Shown in pieces: positions 44,850 through 53,744 of a stretch of 64,000 nucleotides of DNA. The DNA comes from Bacillota bacterium (GTDB taxonomy: Bacteria; Bacillota; Sulfobacillia; Sulfobacillales; Sulfobacillaceae): assembly GCA_026627385.1 (NCBI GenBank), contig JAPNUR010000004.1, forward strand, positions 1-64,000, in the 5' to 3' direction. How positions within the stretch are numbered: the stretch's first letter is position 1; each line of letters begins with the position of its first letter. Made by a program: the position numbers and the translations under genes. The notes beneath the pieces are model-generated. The model worked only from the letters and a program-made list of their open reading frames with translations, made no database searches and had not been told where the DNA came from.

Positions 44850-45099
44850 CGGGAAGAGCGATGACCATCACCGTGCCTTTCTGTGGGTTTCGCGTCGACG
44901 CGCCGTATCCGGGCCAGGCATAACCAATAAGATGCACGTGATGCTGCTCCGCCCACGAGACAATCGTGGGCGGGAACCCTGCCCCTTGGAGCGTTCCGCT
45001 ATGCCATACCACTGGGGCACCGTCGGGAGCTCCCGCCTCCACGTACGCCCACTAACGGCCGTCAGACAGCGTCAATACCTGGTCAGACTGCTGGTCCAT
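44850..45099 (-). pseudogene. N-terminal remnant of an alpha/beta hydrolase
   Basis: A GGGAGG site precedes ATG 45099, giving MDQQSDQVLTLSDGR, then TAG at codon 16, then in the same frame WAYVEAGAPDGAPVVWHSGT and HLIGYAWPGYGAST, the usual oxyanion-hole and strand blocks of small esterases. The sequence ends after about 80 codons, without the nucleophile elbow. The gene is both nonsense-mutated and truncated. Confidence 0.6.
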
Positions 45100-45359
45100 G
45101 ATCCGTACCTCCCTCATATTCAAGACTGGCTTATCCCTCACTCGTATATATAAAGAGAGTCGCCAATCTGGCCTTGCTCGAGGACTACATGCCCAATCCC
45201 CCGGCGTTGCAAGAAATAACTGAGAGACAATCCAGCGGGCCTCGCCCCAATAATCACCACGTCGACTACCATTCCGGTTCACTCCTTCGGCCCGCGCGCC
45301 GACCCCCCGTGGCCGCGCGATGGGCTCCCGCCACATGCCGGACGTGCCGCCTTGGGGAT

Positions 45360-46451
45360 TCACGTCCAGAGCTGATGTGTGTGCCACCGGTGATTGGCTG
45401 CGACGAGGCGCGTCAGTAACGCCTGAGACATTCGTTTTAGGCCGTCGTTCCGCAAGTCCACCTGTGCCCCTACCATGATCACATAGCGCAAGGTACTTGT
45501 CAGGGCCCAGGGATAATCGGCGAGCAACTGGTCGTAGGTATAGCGGCGTGCAATCGCTGGACTCAGGTGGTCATAATAGGTGCGCAGCAAGGCGGTGTCG
45601 TGAGCGGTGTCGCCTAGGGTAGCCCCGAGCAAATACGCAAGATCCAGAACCGCCGGCCCGGCTCCGCACGTTTGCCAATCCACGATGACCCACCGCTGCT
45701 GATCCGGTAAAAATAAGAGGTCGTCTGGATGAAGATCCCCATGGATAAGGGTGCGGGGAATGCGGCCCAGACGATCGTGCAGCGCCTGTTGCCGGGCGGG
45801 TGTCCAGCACGCCGCCCAGACGTGTACATACTCCGCCAACTCCGGGGGCAGCATCGCGGCCAGGTGGAGAGCCATGATGGTCCACGCCGCCTCATACCGC
45901 GCGATGCTGGTGTCGGCGGACGCCAACCCAAAAGCGCACAGGGCAACAAAGGGATATTCGCGCCGTTGCCAACCCGCCGCGTGAATGCCGGCCAGGGGGG
46001 CGACAAGCGCGGCAACGTCGGCCCGATCCAACCCGGCGACCGGATCCCGCCGCCGATGACCGGCCAAATCCTCTAAAACCACCACTACCGCCTCGTCGGC
46101 GGGGTCATGCGCTGCGGTGTACACCGCCGGGAGGGCCACCGAGGACCAGAGGGAGGTGTGTTGATAAAACCAGACTTCCCGGGCATAGAGGTGAAAAAAA
46201 CGGGCCACCTGGCGGTTGACGGAATTCGTGCCGGTCACTTTGACAAATACGGAGGCGGGCGCCTCGCCACGGGGGTCGCGGTAATCCAGTACGCACCGCA
46301 CGCCCTCGCACATCGCGCCCACCTGGTCTGACAACACCGTCCGATAGACCGCCTGCACGGTGGCAGCCCGCCTGCCGAACCGCTCCCGCCACACAGTATC
46401 AAACCACGTGGGTGTCAGCTCATCCGGATGCTGAGGAATAATGATGGCCAT
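45360..46451 (-). CDS. APH-fold phosphotransferase (ecdysteroid kinase-like)
   Basis: A 363-residue kinase-fold protein starting at ATG 46451 with AAGGAGG upstream; the frame extends to 46547. The N-lobe has SVFVKVTGTNSVNR with the ATP-binding Lys and VVVLEDLAG at the hinge. The catalytic loop reads LIHGDLHPDDLLFL, where the usual metal-binding Asn of HGDxxxxN is Asp. The second metal site is WVIVDWQ. Relatives phosphorylate small molecules such as steroids or sugars. The Asn to Asp change could lower activity. Confidence 0.75.
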   Translation of the reverse strand: MAIIIPQHPDELTPTWFDTVWRERFGRRAATVQAVYRTVLSDQVGAMCEGVRCVLDYRDPRGEAPASVFVKVTGTNSVNRQVARFFHLYAREVWFYQHTSLWSSVALPAVYTAAHDPADEAVVVVLEDLAGHRRRDPVAGLDRADVAALVAPLAGIHAAGWQRREYPFVALCAFGLASADTSIARYEAAWTIMALHLAAMLPPELAEYVHVWAACWTPARQQALHDRLGRIPRTLIHGDLHPDDLLFLPDQQRWVIVDWQTCGAGPAVLDLAYLLGATLGDTAHDTALLRTYYDHLSPAIARRYTYDQLLADYPWALTSTLRYVIMVGAQVDLRNDGLKRMSQALLTRLVAANHRWHTHQLWT

Positions 46452-46633
46452 GCGGCGCCTCCTTCCTAACCCCCTCGCGCTCCGATCTGTCGCTGGGGGT
46501 GGCCCCGACGGCTGCGGCCTGATCCTGGCCGCCGTCACGACCCCCACTGCTATCCTGGCGATTATGTAAGTCCTTTCCTAATTGTATGTACCCGGTATAT
46601 CTTCGTCGAGATGATTGGTAGAGGATTTCGGAT

Positions 46634-46683
46634 TCTGAGACAATTCTGAGACGAGTGTGAGACGTCGGCACCGAATGTGAGAC
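46634..46683 (+). repeat. Cluster of TGAGAC repeats, probable transposon end
   Basis: Four copies of (T/C)TGAGAC or TGTGAGAC start at 46634, 46645, 46656 and 46676, the first three at 11-bp spacing. They lie beside an ExeA-type ATPase remnant and resemble transposase-binding repeats at a degraded transposon end. Confidence 0.45.
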
Positions 46684-46804
46684 GCCATGGCGGGCCATAT
46701 CCTGCCCCGTCCCAAGTGTCGGATTTCACGTCTTTTGACGGAGGCAGTCTCACGATTCATGTCTCGGGACCGGGGGATGAAGAAAGACTCGGACTGGCTT
46801 ATGG

Positions 46805-47354
46805 AGTTCCGCCGTGGCCATGGCCACAGGGTTGCTGGGTGCTATAGGCGGCTAAGAGGCACGCCTGGGCCCAGCGGTTGTGCCGCCGCGGAGTTCCTTG
46901 GGACCAGTCATGGCCGGCAGCCACGGCCGTGTTGGTGAAGACGGGGCGCGTGATACCTACTTGCTGCCACGGGTGCCGGCGGTAGGCGACCGATTTCTCC
47001 CGGGTGAGCGCCCGGAGATGAGAGGCGAGGGTCACGCGTTGACGCATCGTCTGCAGCGGGCGGAGCACTGACGTCTCTCTGGCGCCATGGCGTGCGACCG
47101 GCCAAAATCAGGACAAAGGGCGCCGTAGTGTCTATCGTAACACTCAACAGCTAGCGGAGCGTGCTGAAGAGCGGCACCGTCAGCCCACGGGCTTCATCCA
47201 ACACCAAGACGGGTCCGCGCCCGAGTTGGGTGGTGCTAGTCCACAATGCCGCTCGGACGGCATGCTCTAGCGGCACCCAGGCTATGAGGAGCGGGACATG
47301 GAGCGCATAGGCGAGTGCCGAGAAGAGCATATAGGGCGTCCCGGTTTCTGTCAC
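46805..47354 (-). pseudogene. ExeA/TniB-type AAA ATPase remnant
   Basis: Two frames are needed. The first (47354-47151) contains GPVLVLDEARGLTVPLFSTLR, the Walker B region and first Arg-containing helix of transposon ATPases. The second (about 47068-46805) contains QRVTLASHLRAL, ITRPVFTNTAV and SQGTPRRHNRWAQACLLAA, matching the C-terminal half of ExeA-like proteins. Walker A is not found. It is a relic of a transposon with an ATPase helper. Confidence 0.5.
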
Positions 47355-47765
47355 GGGTCGGGAGCAAATCTCGTACTGGATCGGATTGAGCGCCGTGAGC
47401 GCGGTTCAGCTACATGCCGCGGCAGCCACATCGGCGCGAGTTCGTACGGCACCAGCTAGGGTGTGAGACAGCCTCCGTTTTATACCGAATAGAGCCAGAT
47501 TCGACAATATTGTGGTCGAAGAATTGCGGCCGCTTGGCGTCATCGTGAACCTCTAGTGGCCTGGTGGTGTGGCGCGAACCGCTATAATTCCGAACGAAAT
47601 TTCCGCATCCTTGTTCGCTAGCATGCGAAACCCAGCCCTTATGGGGCCTCCGATAGTCTTGTTCACGCCGGACGCCGCCCGTGACTTGACGGGCGAACGC
47701 ATCAATGCGAGACCATGGGTTACCTGATGTTGGACACACCATGTGTGGCGCGAAAAGGCTAAGGT
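47355..47765. other. Non-coding stretch
   Basis: No gene is recognised; it may be further decayed transposon sequence. Confidence 0.35.
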
Positions 47766-49097
47766 TTAGGGGCGTCGTCGCAACGAGGATGATTCCCTGC
47801 GGGGCGCTGTAGCCGGTTCAGCGGCTGGTGATGAGGCGGGCTGTTTCGTATCGTAACTACCCATGATGGTAGGAAACAGGACAACGTATCCAAGCTGCAG
47901 TGCCGCGGCTGCTAAGAACGGCCACACGAGAGACCCCATGCCAATGAGCCAGCCACCCACAGCAGGGCCGAAGGCGGCTGCGAGGCTCCAGGAAACCGCG
48001 TTGAGACTGGAGGCAAAGCCTCGCCGCTGATCGCGCACCAACCCTACGCTAAATGCCTGGCGTGCCCCCATGGAGCTCCGGTTGACAATGGAGCGGGCCA
48101 CATAAAGGGCAGCCGCCAGCGCAAACGAGGGCATGAAGGGGATAGCGACTAATAGCATGACGCCGAGGATGCGGGGCAGGATAATGGAGCGAACCAGCCC
48201 TATTTGTTCGGATACGCGCCCAACGATTAGCGACGAGATCCCGGTGAGAAAAAAGGTCAAGGCGTACACGGGGCCAATAGACGTGGGACCCACGCCAAAT
48301 TTCAGATTGAACCAATACGGTAACAAAGGCGCTACCAATCCTACGCCGAGCGAATTCACCATATTGACTATGACCAAAAGAGTCAGTGCCCGATTTTCGC
48401 GCCGAACGACCGTAGACTCCGGTGCAGTTTCGGCCTTGCGCGGTCCAGGCTCGCGCCCCGCCGCAGCTGGTGGCGTCTCGTGAAGGCTCAGGATCTGCAA
48501 AAGGTTGATCACGGCCATCAAGAGATTTAAGAAAAACAACGGAAGGTAGGCGCTTGGCCCCCGTACCCCAGGCAACAAGTGGGGCAGTATGGCAGCCAGG
48601 AGCGAGCCAACACCCATCCCCCAAAATTGTAGCCCGGCATTAAAACTAAACACAGTTCCGCGGCGCGCGGCCGGCACAGATTGGGCCAACCAGGCCTGCT
48701 CGGCGGGAGCGAAAGGGCCGGAGGACCCATTAGCCCCGCGGCCAAAGCCGAATAAAGCGGCTGACAACACCAAGACCCATGCCGTTGGAAACACAATAAT
48801 CAGACCGGTGCCGATGATCAGGCCGGTTTCGTAAATAATTAAGAAGAGACGGCGGCCGACGCGGTCGCTGACAATCCCCACTAAAAGGCTTAAGAACGCG
48901 CCTGAGAGGCCGCCGGCCATCAGCAGAAGGCCCACGTCGGGGGCACTCCAACCCCGGACTTTGAGATACAGGGTAAAGTCTACCGCTAAAGCCCCTTGGG
49001 CGACGGCACGGAGAAACCGTGCCAGAATCAGTTGGCGCGCTACCCGTCCGAGTGATTGCCAACCTTGGCGCGAGTACGGGACCCACCGCTCACTCAT
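47766..49097 (-). CDS. MFS efflux transporter
   Basis: A 443-residue membrane protein with about 12 helices. LVGIVSDRVGRRLFLIIYE is the MFS A-motif after helix 2, and FGFGRGANGSSG lies in helix 4. The central cytoplasmic loop is long and charged (about residues 210-235). The ATG overlaps the stop of the MarR gene (8 bases), so they are co-transcribed. The pairing with a MarR regulator points to inducible efflux of a toxic or phenolic compound. Confidence 0.85.
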   Translation of the reverse strand: MSERWVPYSRQGWQSLGRVARQLILARFLRAVAQGALAVDFTLYLKVRGWSAPDVGLLLMAGGLSGAFLSLLVGIVSDRVGRRLFLIIYETGLIIGTGLIIVFPTAWVLVLSAALFGFGRGANGSSGPFAPAEQAWLAQSVPAARRGTVFSFNAGLQFWGMGVGSLLAAILPHLLPGVRGPSAYLPLFFLNLLMAVINLLQILSLHETPPAAAGREPGPRKAETAPESTVVRRENRALTLLVIVNMVNSLGVGLVAPLLPYWFNLKFGVGPTSIGPVYALTFFLTGISSLIVGRVSEQIGLVRSIILPRILGVMLLVAIPFMPSFALAAALYVARSIVNRSSMGARQAFSVGLVRDQRRGFASSLNAVSWSLAAAFGPAVGGWLIGMGSLVWPFLAAAALQLGYVVLFPTIMGSYDTKQPASSPAAEPATAPRRESSSLRRRP

Positions 49098-49497
49098 GGT
49101 TGGTCGCCTCGGAAATTTTCGTGATGAGTTCTACAAAGGTGCGTTTTTCTTCTACATCAAGGGGCGACAAGATCGCGTTGACGCGTTGACGGAACGCGTC
49201 AAGCGCGGCAGCCAGGGCAAGCCGCCCGCTATCGGTCAGGCTGACGCCCACCATCCGGAGATCGTCACCGAGTGAGTCGCGGCGGACATAACCTTCTGTG
49301 GCTAACTTGTCAATCATTTGGCTGACGGCAGGCGAGGAAATGTGCAAGCGTTCAGCGAGCTCGGAAACGCTGAGCGGCCCATGCTCCAATTTGACCATGA
49401 GGCGCATTTTGTGGCGCGACAAGCCAGCATAATGGCCTGCCAGGGTATCCTGAAGTTGCATGAGCGCTAGTGCAGCTCTGTCGTCGTGATGGTCCAT
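49090..49497 (-). CDS. MarR-family transcriptional regulator
   Basis: A 135-residue winged-helix protein: LMVKLEHGPLSVSELAERL, then HISSPAVSQMIDKLATEGYV as recognition helix, and RRDSLGDDLRMVGVSLTDSG as the wing. GGGAGGA precedes the ATG. It likely represses its own operon with the MFS gene through the palindrome upstream, with release by a small ligand. Confidence 0.9.
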   Translation of the reverse strand: MDHHDDRAALALMQLQDTLAGHYAGLSRHKMRLMVKLEHGPLSVSELAERLHISSPAVSQMIDKLATEGYVRRDSLGDDLRMVGVSLTDSGRLALAAALDAFRQRVNAILSPLDVEEKRTFVELITKISEATNHE

Positions 49498-49535
49498 GGG
49501 TTGGGTTCCTCCCTCATGGTTTTATGATACCACAG

Positions 49536-49558
49536 ATCTTAGGTAACTTAACTAAGAT
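49536..49558. promoter_or_regulatory. Palindromic MarR operator
   Basis: ATCTTAG (49536-49542) and CTAAGAT (49552-49558) form a perfect inverted repeat around GTAACTTAA, 39 bases upstream of the marR start. Size and symmetry fit a MarR dimer site. Confidence 0.68.
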
Positions 49559-49731
49559 AGCGATTCGGCCACTCAGCTACCCCGGGTTGGAGGGGACGAT
49601 GAATTGCCATGGCGAGAACCAGACTAGGATTACGGGGATCGGTCTACGGGCCTCGTGTGTCAGCTGATGGGATAATTATCAGCGGAAATACTCGGGGCAA
49701 GCTATAATAGCGGCAGGGAGGGACGGGACGA

Positions 49732-50268
49732 ATGGCAGAGGAAAAGGCGACATTCGCGGGCGGGTGCTTTTGGTGCATGGTGCACCCGTTCGACCAACTT
49801 CCAGGGGTTAGACGGGTGGTTTCCGGGTATACGGGAGGACATACGGTCAACCCGACCTATGAGGACGTGTGTTCGCACACGACCGGCCACCGCGAAGCGG
49901 TGGAAATTACCTTTGACCCTGAGCTCATTAGCTATCGTCAGCTCTTGGACATTTTTTGGCGTCAGATTGATCCGACGGATCCTGACGGCCAATTTGTGGA
50001 TCGCGGACCTTCGTATCGCACGGCCATCTTTTACCATTCGCCAGAACAGCAACAGGCAGCCCAGGAAAGCCTCAAGAAACTGAACGAAAGCGGGCGCTTT
50101 GCGCACACAATCGTAACGGAAATTCTGCCCGCGCAGCCCTTCTATCCCGCCGAAGATTACCACCAAAACTTCTATCTCACGCATCCAGCCCACTATCAGC
50201 GGTATCGGGCGGCGTCGGGCCGCGATCAATTCATTCAGCGCTATTGGTCTGATGGCCATGACGCTTAA
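49732..50268 (+). CDS. msrA: Peptide methionine-S-sulfoxide reductase
   Basis: A 178-residue MsrA that reduces methionine S-sulfoxide in proteins. The catalytic motif AGGCFWC is at residues about 9-15. Family blocks [45 protein letters not shown] and [10 protein letters not shown] are all present. GGGAGGGACGGGACG precedes the ATG, with TATAAT at 49703-49708 as a possible -10. No C-terminal resolving Cys is seen, so recycling needs an external reductant. Confidence 0.94.
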   Translation: MAEEKATFAGGCFWCMVHPFDQLPGVRRVVSGYTGGHTVNPTYEDVCSHTTGHREAVEITFDPELISYRQLLDIFWRQIDPTDPDGQFVDRGPSYRTAIFYHSPEQQQAAQESLKKLNESGRFAHTIVTEILPAQPFYPAEDYHQNFYLTHPAHYQRYRAASGRDQFIQRYWSDGHDA

Positions 50269-50626
50269 GGGGATTGGCGATGTGACCCTGTTTGCCCCTG
50301 ACCTTGAAGCCTACTGGGCGTGGCTTGAGACGGCGTTAGGGGCAGTCCTCCAGCAGCGCTATCCACATCTCATCCAGGGACAGATTGGGACGGTTTCCGT
50401 GACAGTTCATCCGGCGGACGAGAAATCGCCGACGGGCCCAGGAGGTCAGGTGGTGTACTGGGCGGTGGACGACGTCAATGAAGCCATGCAGCACCTCGCC
50501 CGCCATGGGGCCCGCCCATATCGTGGTCCCGTGGTGGGTGAAGAAGGGGCGCGTGTGGCGCAGCTTCAGGATCCCTGGGGCAATATCTGGGGACTGATAG
50601 AGGGAACTAAGGCAAGAGGTCGGTGA
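50252..50626 (+). CDS. VOC/glyoxalase-like domain protein
   Basis: A 124-residue protein with one vicinal-oxygen-chelate domain: [20 protein letters not shown] at the start, [20 protein letters not shown] in the middle and [17 protein letters not shown] at the end. The start (ATG 50252 or 50258) lies within the msrA coding region, so it is probably translated from the same mRNA. The expected metal ligands are incomplete, so it may bind a ligand or antibiotic rather than catalyse. Confidence 0.75.
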   Translation: MAMTLKGIGDVTLFAPDLEAYWAWLETALGAVLQQRYPHLIQGQIGTVSVTVHPADEKSPTGPGGQVVYWAVDDVNEAMQHLARHGARPYRGPVVGEEGARVAQLQDPWGNIWGLIEGTKARGR

Positions 50627-50790
50627 CATCAGTATTGAAGGGCCTCATCCTGTTGGCAGCGATCGACTGATAAAGAGGCCGTCACTCATCTTTTCGGTCC
50701 CGAAAAAGAGATGGGTTGGTGCATCGTAAGGGTGGCGGCGGGATGCAGTGGGCCGAGGTTGAGTAATTGGCCGGTGAAGGTGAGGCGGGG

Positions 50791-51417
50791 ATGAACACGA
50801 CTACATCGGACAGATTGGCAGTGTTTTTGGTACGTCATGGAGAAAGTGAAGCGAACCGGGAAAATCGCATTGTATCGCATCGAGGAGATCCCCCACTTAC
50901 GGCCAAAGGCCGGGCGGATGTGAAAAAGCTGGCAAAACTCTGGGAGGATGCGCCCGTGGTGGCCGTGTATGCGAGTCGGCTAGCGCGGACCCAGGAAACG
51001 GCTGCCGCCTTTTTGCGACCCGGGCAACAGGTTGAAGTGGACGATCGACTGCACGAAATTGGTCTGGGACGTTGGGATGGTTTAGTGATCGAGGACATCG
51101 AAGCCCGTGAAGGAGACCGGTATCAAGCGTGGAAGGCGGATCCAGAATTGGGTGCGCCCGATGGCGGAGAAAAACTCAGTGCGGTGGCTCAACGCCTACA
51201 CGCCTTTTTGGATGATATGCAAAAGCGCCATGGTCCGTCTGGGCTGGTGGTGGCGGCGACCCACGCGGACTGTCTCAAGGCTGTGGCGCTCTCCGTGCTT
51301 GGTGCGCCCTGGCAACGGGCGGAATGTCTTCATCTCACTAATCTCGCGGGCTTGTACCTGGAGTGGCGCAATAGTCACTGGCAACTTGTCATGCATCCCA
51401 TGCTGAGGAGTGTCTAA
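50791..51417 (+). CDS. Histidine phosphatase (phosphoglycerate mutase-like)
   Basis: A 208-residue branch 1 histidine phosphatase. VFLVRHGESEAN holds the phosphorylated His, and VVAATHADCLKAV the second catalytic His; YASRLARTQETAAAF and HEIGLGRWDGL are the usual blocks. The frame begins at TTG 50767, but ATG 50791 gives a normal N-terminus with GAAGGTGAG upstream. Members act on sugar phosphates such as ribazole phosphate or 3-phosphoglycerate; the substrate here is not determined. Confidence 0.87.
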   Translation: MNTTTSDRLAVFLVRHGESEANRENRIVSHRGDPPLTAKGRADVKKLAKLWEDAPVVAVYASRLARTQETAAAFLRPGQQVEVDDRLHEIGLGRWDGLVIEDIEAREGDRYQAWKADPELGAPDGGEKLSAVAQRLHAFLDDMQKRHGPSGLVVAATHADCLKAVALSVLGAPWQRAECLHLTNLAGLYLEWRNSHWQLVMHPMLRSV

Positions 51418-51445
51418 TCCCCAGGATTTGACCAAGGTGGCGATG

Positions 51446-51470
51446 AGCCTCCGCCGGCCGCGCGGAGGCT
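51446..51470. terminator. GC-rich hairpin between the phosphatase and the next gene
   Basis: AGCCTCCGC (51446-51454) and GCGGAGGCT (51462-51470) form a perfect 9-bp stem with a 7-base loop, placed between convergent genes. No T tract is present. Confidence 0.45.
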
Positions 51471-51478
51471 TACGTCCC

Positions 51479-51691
51479 TTAAGGTGTCCAAAGCCGTTCA
51501 GGAGGTTCTCCAGAAACTGGCAAAGGCGACCCCCCATGGTGCGTTCCTTCATACTGTTCGACCAAAGCATGGTGCTTGGTCGCGAGATTGCGAAGCGGCG
51601 CGGCATGAGCCACAGAAGCCGGAAGAGCCATGCTTGCCATGGCCATGAGCCAAATGAACCCAATCGCCCAAGTGGAGCGAGATGCCGGCAT
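51479..51691 (-). CDS. Possible small secreted protein
   Basis: A 70-residue frame from ATG 51691 with a good GGAGGG site. The N-terminus reads as a signal peptide: charged start, hydrophobic FIWLMAMASMALPASV and a cleavage-like AHAAP. The mature part would be about 40 residues (KHHALVEQYEGTHHGGSPLP). I do not recognise it. It lies directly downstream of the LysR gene on the same strand. Confidence 0.4.
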   Translation of the reverse strand: MPASRSTWAIGFIWLMAMASMALPASVAHAAPLRNLATKHHALVEQYEGTHHGGSPLPVSGEPPERLWTP

Positions 51692-51741
51692 TGGTTATTC
51701 CCTCCATTTTGTTTTTGGTAATATGCGCGATTTCACGGCCC

Positions 51742-52632
51742 TTATTCAGGAGCCAGCGCATGGGGGAATCGGCGGGCAAGGACGTGTTCGACTGCCGTGA
51801 TACCCTTAGAAGGGGTTAGGTGTTGCAATGTGACCCAGTAGAGCGGATCGGTCAAATCTGCCAGCCAGTCTGGGAACTGCAGAACGAGGCGCCCTTCCAT
51901 GGATTCCCGCCGACACGCTAGTTCTGGCAGGACGGAATATCCGATGCCGGCCTCAATCAACTTTTTGGTCAGGGCCACGTTATTGACAGTCAACTCGCGG
52001 CTTACGTAGCCGGCGTCATGGAGCCGGTTTCTCACTTGGGCCCAATATGGGGCGGAGGGTTGCACCAACTGGCGCCACCGTTCGATGGTACTCGTGGGGG
52101 GAACGTGGTCCCAGTCGTGTTCGTCGGGCGGCAAGACGAGGGCTAGGCCGTCATTGATCAGTCGCGCCCGATGGAGCATAGGCAACGTGGGGACGTGACG
52201 CAAGAAACCGCCGTCCACCGATCCCGCTAACACGGCTTCTAGTGCATGCTCACTGTCCAGTATGCGAAGGTTGAGGTCAAGCTGAGGGTCATACCGGGCT
52301 AGGGCCTCGTATAGCCAAGGGGCTAAAATGTCGGCAGTGTACGGGGTAAAGGCCAAGGTCACGGACCCTTGGTGTCCACTGTCCACCGCCTGTTTGCTGC
52401 CTTGTTCCCAGACGGCTAACAGGTGCTCGGCATAGGGTAACAAGACAGCGCCTGCCGGCGTGAGGCGAACGCGTCTGCCATCGCGTGCGAAGAGAGAAAC
52501 CCCGATCTGTGCCTCAAGGCGCGCGATATGGTGGGAGACAGTGGCCTGGTTGAGAAACCGTTGCCGTGCGGTTTCGTGGAAGTTCTCGGTCTTAGCGGCG
52601 ATGACAAAGGTTTTTAACCACTCAAAATCCAT
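51742..52632 (-). CDS. LysR-family regulator, CitR-like by position
   Basis: A 296-residue LysR protein from ATG 52632 with AGAGGTG upstream. The N-terminal helix-turn-helix reads MDFEWLKTFVIAAKTENFHE, RFLNQATVSHHIARLE, and GVSLFARDGRRVRLTPAG. The effector domain follows. It is divergent from a citrate synthase gene, the same arrangement as citR-citA of Bacillus, so it probably controls that gene. Confidence 0.88.
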   Translation of the reverse strand: MDFEWLKTFVIAAKTENFHETARQRFLNQATVSHHIARLEAQIGVSLFARDGRRVRLTPAGAVLLPYAEHLLAVWEQGSKQAVDSGHQGSVTLAFTPYTADILAPWLYEALARYDPQLDLNLRILDSEHALEAVLAGSVDGGFLRHVPTLPMLHRARLINDGLALVLPPDEHDWDHVPPTSTIERWRQLVQPSAPYWAQVRNRLHDAGYVSRELTVNNVALTKKLIEAGIGYSVLPELACRRESMEGRLVLQFPDWLADLTDPLYWVTLQHLTPSKGITAVEHVLARRFPHALAPE

Positions 52633-52748
52633 AAGCACCTCTAATGCAAAATTGTAATTAGATAATAGCATAAATGATTTATCATATGCATCAAAAAGGG
52701 GTATTCTGGGTCCGACAAATCCGCATGCTCAATCGAGGAGGTTATCCC
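52633..52748. promoter_or_regulatory. LysR-citrate synthase divergent control region
   Basis: An AT-rich stretch follows the LysR start. ATGC near 52644 and GCAT near 52668 flank AATTGTAATTAGATAATA, a plausible LysR T-N11-A type site. GAGGAGG at 52735-52741 is the ribosome site of the citrate synthase. Confidence 0.5.
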
Positions 52749-53744
52749 ATGACAGTGGTAGAAGCGCCAGAAGGGTTAGAGGGTGTGGTGGTTACCCGGA
52801 CTGCGATTTCAGATATTGATGGCGAGACGGGGCGGCTGACGTATCGCGGCTGTCCGCTGGAAGACATCGTCAGCCAATACGGTTATGAGGACATCTTGGC
52901 CTACTTAACGGAACTTCGCCGCGAACCCCCGCCGCAGATGGTCAAGGCCGGCGATGTGTCGGGAGATCCCATGGCGCGCCTCGTCACGGTGCTGATGACC
53001 ATTCCTTATGATCCTCAAAGACCCCTGACGTACATTCAAATGGTGGCGCTTCATCTTGCGGCAACCCGACATCAGGTGGCGGATCCAGGCTTTGGTTCGC
53101 TGGCCTACCGCTATCTAACATTGTTGCGGAATAACGAGCCTAGCCCTAGGGAAGCCACAGCATTGGATACCTACTGGGTCACGGCGGCTGAGCATAGTCT
53201 CAATGCCTCCACGTTTGCCGTGCGCATTGCGGCGAGCACCGGAGCACCGCTGCCGATGGCGTTAGCGGCCGGGGCAGCCACCCTGTCGGGTCCGCTTCAT
53301 GGCGGGGCTCCTACGGGGGTGGTCCAGTTGTTGAGGGAAGCCAGGGAAAGTGGTGATGTTGCAACTTTGCTGCGTCGCAAAGTCGATGCGGGTGAGCGGT
53401 TGATGGGATTTGGTCACCGCGTCTATCGCACCACTGATCCGCGGGCACGCATCTTACGTCAGCTCTGTGAATCGCTGCCGGCTGCCCGTGACTCCGCAAC
53501 GATCGCCAAAACAGTCGAGCAAGAGGCGCTCAAGGTGTTGCGCGACCGCCATCCGGATCGGCCGCTGGCCACCAACGTCGAATTTTATGCCGGTGTCTTA
53601 CTGTACTCACTGGGCATTGATGCGGCGTGGTGTCCGCCAACGTTTGCTGTGGCCCGTATGGCCGGTTGGACCGCCCATTATTTCGAGCAACGTCAGCACG
53701 GGCGTTTGATTCGCCCTTTGGCCCGGTATCAACCGCCAATGTGA
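52749..53744 (+). CDS. Citrate synthase family protein, short, with Asp to Glu at a catalytic site
   Basis: A 331-residue member, shorter than the usual 370-430. It shows VVVTRTAISDIDGETGRLTY, AEHSLNASTFAVRI (His149), SGPLHGGAPTGV (His184) and GFGHRVYRTTDPRA (His223). The block that normally reads NVDFYSG is NVEFYAG, so the catalytic Asp is Glu278. RLIRPLARYQPP ends it. ATG 52749 has GAGGAGG; the frame extends to 52674. Likely a CitA-type or 2-methylcitrate-like paralog; the substitution suggests altered or weak activity. Confidence 0.88.
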   Translation: MTVVEAPEGLEGVVVTRTAISDIDGETGRLTYRGCPLEDIVSQYGYEDILAYLTELRREPPPQMVKAGDVSGDPMARLVTVLMTIPYDPQRPLTYIQMVALHLAATRHQVADPGFGSLAYRYLTLLRNNEPSPREATALDTYWVTAAEHSLNASTFAVRIAASTGAPLPMALAAGAATLSGPLHGGAPTGVVQLLREARESGDVATLLRRKVDAGERLMGFGHRVYRTTDPRARILRQLCESLPAARDSATIAKTVEQEALKVLRDRHPDRPLATNVEFYAGVLLYSLGIDAAWCPPTFAVARMAGWTAHYFEQRQHGRLIRPLARYQPPM

